Source: Planococcus citri (taxonomy: Eukaryota; Arthropoda; Insecta; Hemiptera; Pseudococcidae). From it: DNA of 64,000 bases. The position numbers and the translations under genes are program-made. Below, one piece after another: positions 54,601-64,000 of the stretch. Below the pieces are notes generated by a model, which made no database searches, was not told the DNA's origin, and saw only the letters and a program-made list of their open reading frames with translations. How positions within the stretch are numbered: position 1 is the stretch's first letter; every line of letters begins with the position of its first letter. The stretch covers positions 30,194,001 to 30,258,000 of the forward strand of contig NC_088679.1 in the NCBI RefSeq assembly GCF_950023065.1. Direction: 5' to 3'.

Positions 54601-57600
54601 CCACGGAGGCTTTTTGAGGTACAATGTAGGTACTTTGTGTACCCACCGAATATGGCATAATCGATTATTGAGCTTTTTTGAGCTTATAGTGTAACTGTTT
54701 GAACTTTCAACATAAACCTGCACATCTACACTTCAAAACCTTTCTCGATATGTCATTTATCAAAATTGGTTCAGCAGTTGCTAAGATCTCACAGACAAAA
54801 GAATCAGGTCATAATTCAAAACTTTCAAGCATTCACTTAGCTTTGACCTGGAACTTTTTGAAACTTTTTTTCTTCAAGATTTGTCTTTTTGTGATGCTCT
54901 TTCAAAGTATTTAATATAGTACGTACTTCTTTATATACGTTGAAGGCTTTGAGTATAGAGTTAACATCAATTATTGAGCTTTTTTGAGCTTATGGCGCAA
55001 CTTTTTTGTGAACTTTTTTCTTAAACATTTGACTTCTTTTGATGCTCTTTCAAGGTATAATATACGTACTACTGTGTATACATTGAATGCACTACGTATA
55101 GGCTAAAATCAATTATTGAGCTTTTTTGAGCTTTACGGCGCAACTTTTTGAACTTTTAATTAAAACCTGCACATCTACGGGTCAAAAGCTTTTTTTTGAG
55201 ACATTGTCGAGCAAAATCGGTTTAGCCGTTGCTGAGATCTTAGAGTCAAAAGAATCTGGTCATAATTGAGCTTTTATTGAGCTTTTTACAGCACAGCTTT
55301 TTTTGTAAACATTTTTCTTCAACATTCGACTTCTTTCGATGCTCTTTCAAGATATAATATACATACTTCTCTACATACGTCAAATATGCTAAATATATGC
55401 TAAAATCAATTATTGAGCTTTTTTGAGCTTTAAGGCGCAACTTTTTTGTAAACGTTTTTCTTCGATATTAGACTTCTTTCGATGCTCTTTCAAGATATAA
55501 TATACGTACTTCTCTACATACGTCAAATATGCTAAATATAGGCTAAAATCAATTATTGAGCTTTTTTGAGCTTTAAGGTGCAACTTTTTTGTAAACTTTT
55601 TTCTTCGACATTAGACTTCTTTCGATGCTCTTTCAAGGTATAATATACGTACTTCTCTGTATACATTAACTGCGCTACGTATAGGCTAAATTCAATTATT
55701 GAGCTTTTTTGAGCTTTAAGGCGCAACTTTTTGAAAACTTTTTTCTTCAACATTACACTTCTTTCGATGCTCTTTCAAGGTATAATATACGTACTTCTCT
55801 GTATATGTTAAATGCGCTACGTATAGGCTAAAATCAATTATTGAGCTTTTTTGAGCTTTACGGCGCAACTTTTTGAACTTTTGATAAAAACCTGCACATC
55901 TACGGGTCAAAAGCTTTTTTTTGAGACTTCGTCGATCAAAATCGGTTCAGCCGTTCCTGAGATCTCAGTATTACAAAAATCCGGTCATAATTTTAATATA
56001 TAGATCATTTTATAAAGATAATTTTGAAGTAGGTAAGAGGCAAAATAGTTTGATTCGTCGAATGTCCATTTTCCAGGTTGAAGTGACACTACCGAGCCAC
56101 ATTAGAATTGTTGCAAATGTTGAAATTATCGAAAAAACGTATCCTTCAAATGGATTAATTACTATTCTTCTAAGGAACGGTTCTATTTCAAAACAGTTCT
56201 TCTTCCAAGTGAAAAACTCCAATCATGAAGACAACATAATGCGAAAAATTTCTTATTCGAATTCGAAAGTGAGTTTTCTAATTATTAAACAGCACAGGAA
56301 AAAAATTAACAAAACTTTGAATAACTTGAATCTTTTTAACAACTAGGAATAATTGCGACCCCCCCCCCGCCTCCAATTCTCTGAGACAATTTTTTTTTAA
56401 AGAAGACATTCTAAGAAACCTTTTAAAGCCAACTTATCAAAAAAAAATTGGTCTTACTAACAAAATGGCGGCCATTCTGATTGACAGGTCAGTCTAAATC
56501 GCAGATTTTGCTTTCCAACATACGACTACAAAGCTAGATTGAAAGAGCATGGAAACATCTATCACAAGCCAAAATTTCAAGCGCTCAAGTGTTTTTTTCG
56601 ATTTTTGGTGAATTTTTAAAAATCAAATTCAGACCAAAAATGAGAAAAAAATCAAAATTTTACCACGTTGACACAGGAAGCTGAAATTTGGAGTATACCC
56701 TAATTTCGATCCGCCAAATCGATTAGAAACAATTTCAACCCGTTTTGAGCAGTTCTGGAGCCTCTAGTAGATTTTTGAAACTTGAAATTCCCACAAAATT
56801 TCATCAAATGAAGTTGTTATTCTGAAATTCACGCTGCACTCGAGCTTGAACACGTTATCACAAGTCGACTGTTGGTGGGTTCAAGTAATTTTGGAGCCTC
56901 CAACGACTTTTTGAAATTTTTTGGAGCCTCCAGTAGATTTTTGAAACTATACCTAAATTTCCACAAAATTTCATCAAATCGAATAATAAAACCGAAATTC
57001 ATTTGGCAGGTCGAAAATAAGGTATATCCCAAATTTAAGCTTTCTAGATCAATTTGGTGAAATTTTGATTGGTCACCATTTTTTTAGTAAGGCCAACTTT
57101 TTTTTTGGAAAGTTGTCCTTAAAATGTTCCTCAGGATGTCCCCTTTAAGAAAAAAGTTGTCCCAGAGGATCGGCGAGGAGGAGGGGGTGCCATTATTCCT
57201 ATTGTCATATCCCAGACTATTATTCTCATCTCTGATTTACACTTATTTCAGGTATATCTTGATAATATAGACACAAAATACCAAAAATTGATCTACAGCA
57301 ATTTAGAAGAAATCCTCAGCGAAATAGAATCATCCGTAGAACAACATTTGGTCGATCAATTGAGCGCACAATTGTCTGAAAATAACATCGATGTCGGTCA
57401 AAGCTGCTCCAAATTCGTCAACATAGAAAACTACTCGAAGAAAATCAATTGGTCTTCTTCAAACAGCGATTTCAATCATTTATACGCAATACCTAATGTA
57501 TCTCTCGTATCATGGGAAGGAGTTAATCTACGTATAGGGCCTATGGTAGTCAAGGGTATTTCCCAATTCAGTAGCATCGAGCTGAGTATTTTGGGCACTG

Positions 57601-58055
57601 AATTAGCCAGTGCAGGGGATAGTGGTCTTTTTTATAGTACACCTAGATACGACGATCCCGAACAAAAAGAAATGACGGTTCGAATCAAAACAAGTGGTTT
57701 AAAAGGCAAACTGGACTGGAGTTATAATTCTAAACAAAGATCGTTTCCTTTTTTCATCGATTCCGTTTTGTTTGAAATCGAAAAAAACAAGACTTCTAAA
57801 TTCACACCAGTACATTGGCCTTATTCGCCTAGAAAAAGTTACAATAAATGGTATAGTCGAAGTGAAGAGGATACTGTGAATGTGGATGTGTTGCTGGGAA
57901 ATATTAAAATCGAATCGCCTAGCTTTCGCGAAGATAAGAAGGAATTTGTGAACTTTGCTCTCTTGGAACATCTGAAGATGTTTGTAAAGGATTCGTTGAA
58001 AAATTCGTTGGCTAACAAGCTTAAAAATAATTCTTCTATTGTAAGTTGTCGATAA
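51648..58055 (+). CDS. Array gene G: secreted two-domain TULIP-like protein
   Basis: Four exons: 51648-51699, 51776-52170, 56077-56268 and 57252-58055, with phases 1, 0, 0, giving 480 residues. The signal peptide is MVRAVLFLCFTLFCCAT. The first intron is short (76 bp). The linker is Thr-rich. Domain 1 has NAFTEFSSNCNVYNRM, LKNFTFPKKS and LIGCDSSKKAK. Exon 3 begins VEVTLPSHIRIVANVEII. Domain 2 has LIYSNLEEILSEIESSVEQH, QSCSKF, HLYAIPNVSLVSWEGVNL, KGISQFSSIELSI, LKGKLDWSYNSKQ, VDVLLGNIKIES and a C-terminal helix, ending VSCR. All four family cysteines are present, plus one in NCDLG. Intron 2 (3.9 kb) and intron 3 (1 kb) are filled with repeats. Confidence 0.85.
52417..52857. repeat. Inverted repeat, about 440 bp
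   Basis: The outer words GGAGATATTCTCAATACAT (52425) and ATGTATTGAGAATATCCCC (52834) pair. The inner arms 52497-52640 and 52650-52795 contain GTGCATGCATTTGTCAATACG and its near complement. Confidence 0.7.
54965..55985. repeat. Tandem repeat of about 143 bp, six to seven units
   Basis: Units anchored on ATTATTGAGCTTTTTTGAGC begin at 54971, 55112, 55263 (variant), 55409, 55552, 55695 and 55837, so the period is 141 to 151 bp. Each unit also carries CTTCTTTCGATGCTCTTTCA and TATAATATACGTACTTCTC. The minus-strand frames with KAQKSSIIDFS are repeat artefacts. Confidence 0.9.
56560..57110. repeat. Dispersed repeat in gene G intron 3
   Basis: Contains CGATTAGAAACAATTTCAAC, TGAGCAGTTCTGGAGCCTC and two copies of GCCTCCAGTAGATTTTTGAA-like phrases. 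It is the same family as at 42140-42260 and 59570-59660. Confidence 0.5.
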
Positions 58056-58443
58056 AAATTTGTAAATGTTTTCAGTTTCATTTTGTAATTATTATATAGG
58101 GTACAACAAATGCTTGCAAATATTTTCGCCTACCTATGTGTATAATAATTAATTAGATCATATTTCCACACACGTATCCTAAGTGACCAGAAGAACTCGC
58201 ACATACCTACCTATGCACGTAGGTACATTACACATTAGGTATGCTCACGTAAACTTATTATTAGCAGTAAATAGGAATGAATATTTAGCCAATTAATGGA
58301 TTTTTAATAATAAACAAACGACGATAAGAACCATGTGTAATTGTTCGATGACTGTATTCGCAAATTCCGATAGGTTATTCTACGTATAGTACACGATTAC
58401 TGAATTTTATGACGTGACGTTGATTACGAATGAATATCGCGAT

Positions 58444-61400
58444 ATGAAATTCTGGACAACTTTGATCGTTGTGTTATTTTCTTTTCATTTCGGTGAGTAT
58501 TATTATTATAAGTTTTTAAAACCCAGACTCCATAAAAAGTAAGATTTTAGGGTTTTTAAATAGGTACATTTATATTATGAATGTGTAGTTTTTTGACTCA
58601 ATGTTAATTTTTTCCAAATCACATTTCTTATAAAATTTCCAAAACTAGGCACATACCTACCTACCTATTTGCAAAAAAAAAGATTTTCGATGTTTATATG
58701 TAAGTACAAATAAGTACGAATTTGAACTCCAAGAAAGTAACACACTTCAAAAATTTATAAAAATAAATTTTTTGTGTTCAATAAAAATTTTTAAATTTAA
58801 AAAAAAACAAAAAAACCCAAGAGAAAATTTTAATTTATGTAAAGTAAACCATACACGAATTCAGGAAAATTTCGTACTCTTAATTTTTCCCAAAAGATTC
58901 CTTAAAATACCCTTCCTTCTTTTTTGCAAAAATAACTATATCCTGCAAGCGCAACGATTTGATTGTTTTACCTATTTAGGAAATTTTTGGACGCTCCTTT
59001 ACGAGTCTCCATTGCCAGATAGGCTTTTAATGCATTTTCTGGTTTCCTGAGTTCAAAAGTCAATGACGCGACAAAACCAGCAAAAATGCCTGAAACATTG
59101 AGTTTTAAATATATTTTGGGTCATTTCAACACCCTTTCGTTTCCCTAATCTCCTCTTTAACTGCGGCTAATAATTATTACCTGATATAAATACGTACCTA
59201 CCTGCTAAATTATCCTCAAAAGTTGAAAAAGTACATTTTTTGTAAACTTTTGTATCTAAAATTTTCTCATAAATGTGTTTTTTTCAAAAAATGAAGCCAT
59301 ATTTTGACTTTTTGAGGAACAAACTTCTCAATTTGAAGCTCTTGAATTTGAAAAACAAGACAAAAAAATCAAGTAGGAAATATGGCGTTTTAATGGAATT
59401 TAGCAGCTGAAAATTTAATAATAATTATTTCGAATCGATTAGAGCAAGTGAATCGCAAATCCGAAATGACCAGTTGAGCAAATGCATATTTACGTGCTAA
59501 AAATCTCAAATCTTCAAAAAATTAACTTTTTTTGCAACAAATGGCTCAAAAAATTACCTGCCTCCTAAATTTGATTCCCTGAATCGGTTTCCATCATTTT
59601 CGAGCCGATCTGGAGTCTCCAGCAAAAGTCAACTGCTTTCTAGCAATTTCAAAATCGCTTCAGCAGCTGAGAATTTAATCTTGTTCAGTGCAAATGAAGC
59701 GCAAATTTAAGGGTGTAGTTTAGCTTCTAAAAATCCGAGAAAATAGGTATAATGGGAAATTTTTATTGAAAAATATTTGGCTGCCAAATCGAGAGTTGAA
59801 AATTTTTCTTTTTTATTTTATCAGTAGACAAATAACTGATTTGTTCGCGAACGAAAGATTGAATAATTATTGAGAATTTCTGAATTTATTTTAAACGAAT
59901 TATTGAAAATTGTGCGTGCGCATTTTCCCATTAACTGTTGCCATTTGTTGCACTCACACTCATACACGTTGTTATTTATTCATACGTATGAAGCGTTGCC
60001 AAATCGAATTTTTCGTTTCATTTAGAAAAATTTCCAACATAATTCTAATTTTTGATAGTTACGAAGAAAATAATTTCTCTTGCGAAGCTGAGCCAAGCGC
60101 GTCACCACTTTTTCTCCGCGACGTTGTCGTGGAAAAGTATAACCAACGCGCTCGGCCGGAGAGTTAATTTTCATTTTCATTCAATGCCAGTTCTAATGTG
60201 CCATAATATTGGATGAATGCATTCACGAAGTATTTTTAATAAATGGAGGAGTTGTTTGATTTTCCTAATGATTTTTTTCAATTTTTTAAAATTTAATATT
60301 CTGACAAATTTCTTATAAAAAGTTTTTTTTTTCGTGGGGGCACGCAGTGCCTCCGAAGTAAATTTGAAAAAACTTTATTAAAAAACTAATTTCTGAGAAT
60401 TTTGACTGAAGAACATTTCAAATTTTCATCAATTCACCAAAAATTGACACTCTGACAATTTTGTCAAAAAACGAGAGTCTTTTGACAATTTTGGCGAAAA
60501 CAGGTTTTTTTAGCCAACCTTCACAAGAACAGGAATGTTTGACAATTTTGGCAAAAATTGACCCTTTTTGAGAATTTTACCAAGATGATAACTTTTTGAC
60601 ATTTTTGACTGAAATGGATAGTTTTTGATTATTTGAGCCAAAAATCGACGCTTTTTGACAACTTTTTCAAAAAAATACACTTTTTAACTTGGGCAAATTT
60701 GGCAACAAAACTACAGACTGGAGGGGACACCTCAAGAGTGGTTTTTTGACCAGCTTTTTTTCATAATAAAAATATCCAAAAATCAAAAATTTCTCGTTTG
60801 CGAGAAAATTATTGAAAAATGCGCAAATCGCTGTATTTTGTCATTAATCAAGCCCTCGAGGGAGAATTTCCCCATTTCCAGTCTTTCTGGAGCCCCTGGA
60901 GAAATTGAAAAATCGCGCTGGAGGCTCCAGAATTGCTGGAAATGGTGACATTCGCCCTCGTGGGGTTAGTTCATGACAAAATACTGTGATTCGCGCAAAT
61001 TTCAAAAATTTTCTAGTAATCGGGAAACTTTTGATTTTTTTTGGATTTTTCATTTGAAAAAAAGCTGGTCAAAAAACCACTCTTGAGGTGTCTCATCCAG
61101 AATCGGCTGAAATGTGGATGAATTCGTTAAACAGGTCGAGTATGACACACAACTCGATTTTCAGCTGCCTAACTTCATATTCACGTCTTCTGGAGCAAAT
61201 TTAAAATTCTGGAGAAATTGAAAAATCGCGCTGAAGGCTCCAGAATGGCTGGAAATGCCGAAATTTGGATTTGGGGGGTTAATATCGGTTTTTTAGGTCT
61301 TATTTCGAACATTTTTACTGATCAATTACGTACTTTTTTTTAAAAAAGCATAAATCACCAAAATAGTCAATTTTGGATTTTCAAAAATTTGCCAAAAATC

Positions 61401-64000
61401 GAAAAATAAACTTGAGCAGCTGAAAATTTGGTTTTGGGAGTTTTAGAACATGCTCTTTCCAAAAATCGCGGCCCCGTTCAAATCGGAGGCACGGAGGCGG
61501 GCACCTCAAGAGGTTCCCTTGTCAGTCACATACCCATTACCCATACCTATGGTGTTGATCAGTGACCTCTTTCCGCGACTTTGATCTTCAAGAACTTTTG
61601 AACACTGAGAGGTAGAGCTTTGGGTAAAAAAGTGTTTCAAAGAGGATAAAATTACGAGCATTTTGCATTACTCAAATACCTATGTGTCCACTCAAAATTT
61701 TGAGTAATTTTAGTTCAAATTTCAATATTTACCTACTACCCGCAGCTGGTTTTTTGCCTGGTTTTCGCAACTTTAAGCTTCGAAAGCTTTTAAATGGTCA
61801 GAGGTAGAGCTTTGGGTAAAAAAGCATTTTAAAGAGGATAATTCTTCGAAAATGCTCAAAAAAAACAGTTTTGTCGTTATCAAAATTGAACAAGAATAGC
61901 AAAAAAATTGTTGAAAGTTCTTCAACCATAAGTCAAAGCTCTAAAAACACTGTGTATGTACTTTCAAAAAATGAAATAAATTCTATCACAAATCTCAAAA
62001 ACAATAAAATTGCTGAAGATCATTGAAGAAAGGATAACATTGTTGTCAAGTACAAAGATAAAATTTGCAAAAATTCTTTAAAACATCGTTAAAATACCTA
62101 ACAACATGAAAATCACAAAAAAAAATTCTGAATATTTAACAACATTCGCCTAAAATTCATGAAGAAGTGTTGAAGATGTGTGTAGAAACACTCAAAAAAG
62201 CATTAAAATTACCCAATCATCAATCAGTGAGAAATGAAAATCATCAAAAAAGGATGAAATTTCAGTAAAATTACAAAAAATACAAACAAAATCTAGTAAA
62301 ACTTCGCCTATTGAGAAGACGTTCAACTGTAACTGAAAACCAAACCTGTATTGAATTGTTTTTTTTGCCCATTTTTGTCATCTTGGTTTCCAGAGATCAA
62401 ACTTTGAACTTTGAGAAATAAAGTACACTCACAAGATGTTGGCATTTTGGGAAAGTTCACAAGATATTAAATTTTTGAAATGAAATAATGAGAGGTATAA
62501 TTTTGAGATTTTCAGTTTGTTCAAAGTTGGTGAATTTTTTCACTTACTTTGAATCTTAATAAGTGAAAGTCGATAAGCACCCCACATATAAACTTATAAA
62601 CTTGAGCGAATAAAAAATGTAAGCAAGCAGGTAGTAGGTAAGGTACATGGTTTATTTGTTGTTGAAACGGTGTGAAATTCATTTTGGAATACATTGATGA
62701 AAATTATTAATTATATCAAGAATAAATGCAATTTGTTTTTACTTCGAAGTGATAATTTGATAACTTTACAAAATTGTTTTTGATTTTGAATTACAATAAA
62801 TGTGGCCAGAAGGGTTTATGATGAAAAGAACGAGAAATACCATTCTCAAAATGCAAAAATTGCAAAAACTGCACAAACGCTCTCTTTATTGAAAATGCTT
62901 CAACTAAAATATGTAAACAAACCATTAACAAACGCAAATTTGTCTACTGTCATGGCGACGTTGATCTATAAAATGTCGGCAAAATAGTGTTCGTATTTTC
63001 CATTTTTCACGCTCAAAAATGATCAAATAATGTTCATTTTTGGATATGTTGTTTAGAAAGGTTATATCTCGGCGAGTACAAGCTCGGTTTTTTGAAATAT
63101 TGTCTCATAAATGAATAATGCTCTCATGAAAATGACCCTAAATTACGTAAGTTTAAATCCAATTTATTTTTATTCTAAAGCAAATTTTAAAAAAACAGCT
63201 CTGTACTCGCCGAGATATAACCTTTCTAAACAACATATCCAAAAATGAGGCAGATCCATTCGTCCGTTTTTGTGTAATTTGGAAAATAGAATTCGTCATA
63301 TTATTTTACCTACTCGTTTACCTACTAAACTACACCCTTAAGGCGATCATTTGAGAAGTCTATTTTTACGCTATCTTTAATTTTTAAAATTTTTGGCAGG
63401 AAACGAGGCTTCGAAAATTTTAGCAGACGGCAGAGCTTTGTAGCCGTAACGCTGAAAAAGAAGTGCAACCAGTTGAAAAAAAATTAATATCCACTTTTGT
63501 AAATTATTCACTTGTTGATATTATCAAATTTTTTTCTTCATAAAGTAGAACCAAGATTTATGGAAAAATTGATTTTCTGAAAATTTGAATAAAAGTTACT
63601 TTAGTAGCCAAAACTTTGAAAAAGTAACCAAAAAGTACTCTGTAGGACCCTGACCTTTTCAATCAGGCAAATGAATTTTCTTAAATAAAAAAATTCAAAA
63701 ACGATAATGTGTTTGCAACAAATTACTTCAAACCTTCCTCCCCCCACCCCAAAGTCGATCCCACAATCATGAGTAACTCGAGGACACATAAATTTTCAAA
63801 TATTCACGTAAAATCAAAAAATCAACTACGGCAGTTTCACGTTTTGTTCTGAGATTTTTGATGCTCTTGGCTTTCTTTTAGGAGAACTTTCCAATCCTAA
63901 ATCTATCTACGATTCCCATTTCTTATCTACTTGCACGTTAAACTAACTAACTTCCATATTTATTCTGTATAGGTGGAATAAATGCCGACGATGAAAACGT
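58444..64000 (+). CDS. Array gene H: 5' part of another family member (partial)
   Basis: Exon 1, 58444-58492, encodes a signal peptide (MKFWTTLIVVLFSFHFG) and ends in a phase 1 GTGAGT donor, with the same 49 bp length as in A, B, D, E and F. The next exon appears to begin at 63973 after TTCTGTATAG and reads GGINADDENV in phase, similar to the start of exon 2 in other copies. The window ends there. The intron of about 5.5 kb has no supported coding sequence. The two-domain body would lie to the right of the window. The exon 2 placement rests on only ten codons. Confidence 0.6.
60430..60720. repeat. Degenerate TTTTGGCAAAAA repeat in gene H intron
   Basis: Several imperfect copies of GACAATTTTGGCNAAAA phrases, the same type as at 30170-31020. 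Confidence 0.55.
60726..61092. repeat. Inverted repeat, 36 bp arms, 367 bp overall
   Basis: The left arm GACACCTCAAGAGTGGTTTT (60726 on) and the right arm ending AAAACCACTCTTGAGGTGTC (61092) are complementary, with AGCTTTTTTT at the inner edge of the left arm. The inner sequence has a GGCTCCAGAATTGCTGG patch shared with the dispersed repeat family. Confidence 0.75.
63034..63248. repeat. Inverted repeat with 46 bp perfect arms
   Basis: 63034-63079 and 63203-63248 are perfect reverse complements containing GGTTATATCTCGGCGAGTAC. The 123 bp between is unpaired. No ORF. Confidence 0.85.

Larger units (their letters stand above)
52202..56003. mobile_element. Possible large insertion in gene G intron 2, ACTAGCC to ATATATAG
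   Basis: It begins ACTAGCCAACCCGTTAATCG and ends with GGTTCAGCCGTTCCTGAGAT and a TATATAG. Start and end phrases of this kind occur in dispersed elements of many arthropods, but I cannot name the family with certainty. The inside holds a foldback (52417-52857), degenerate repeats and a 143 bp tandem array. Confidence 0.4.

Noticed and set aside
55246..55910. Three similar minus-strand frames (KAQKSSIIDFS)
   Set aside because: They repeat because the DNA is a tandem array. They are not a gene family.
54965..55985. CRISPR-like regular array
   Set aside because: Units are about 143 bp and diverged throughout, with no short conserved repeat alternating with unique spacers. The genome is eukaryotic. 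It is a minisatellite.
59910..60167. 85-codon frame with four cysteines and hydrophobic start
   Set aside because: No acceptor or donor fits gene H phases and the second half is low in coding signal. Kept out for lack of support.
62802..62987. 61-codon frame in gene H intron
   Set aside because: Short, no signal or domain, no splice partner in phase.
1..64000. tRNA or rRNA genes
   Set aside because: I looked for cloverleaf-type boxes (TGGCNNAGTGG, GGTTCGANTCC) and rRNA core words and saw none that hold up.

Overview
The window looks like nuclear DNA of an AT-rich insect. Its genes have short, phase-conserved introns with GT-AG ends. There is an insect-type Copia retrotransposon, many foldback elements and hAT-type MITEs, and frequent TACCTA-like simple motifs. 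My impression is a sap-feeding hemipteran such as a mealybug or scale insect, but that is inferred from overall texture and not proven.

Left part (1-15000). At the left edge two signal-peptide genes lie head to head: one partial on the minus strand (1-290) and a 345-residue ORF on the plus strand (695-1732). A 1.8 kb field of degenerate TTCGCGAA palindromes follows. The last three coding exons of a PI3-kinase p85 regulatory subunit (end of the inter-SH2 coiled coil plus the C-terminal SH2) occupy 4650-9422. A large foldback element sits in its last intron. From 9423 to about 15000 I see no convincing gene, only AT-rich sequence, low-complexity repeats and two hairpin elements.

Middle (15033-22735). 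This is a nested transposon block. An element with CAGGGTGTT termini contains an element filled with GGTTTT-like repeats. That one holds a complete Copia element of 6033 bp, with apparently identical 423 bp LTRs, a perfect AAAAC target duplication, and intact gag and pol in a -1 frameshift arrangement.

Right part (23407-64000). A tandem array holds eight members of one secreted-protein family: one on the minus strand (A) and seven on the plus strand (B-H, with H cut by the window end). Exons were placed by homology among the copies plus splice sites. Each member has a signal-peptide exon, a Ser/Thr-rich linker and two domains, with conserved intron phases 1-0-0. The second domain resembles the TULIP fold (takeout/JHBP, mite group 7 allergen, BPI-like lipid carriers), so a two-domain extracellular lipid-binding family is my working hypothesis. 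Copy E is a recent duplicate of D and is broken by a 759 bp hAT-type MITE with a perfect 8 bp target duplication. Introns and spacers of the array are full of foldback and degenerate tandem repeats.
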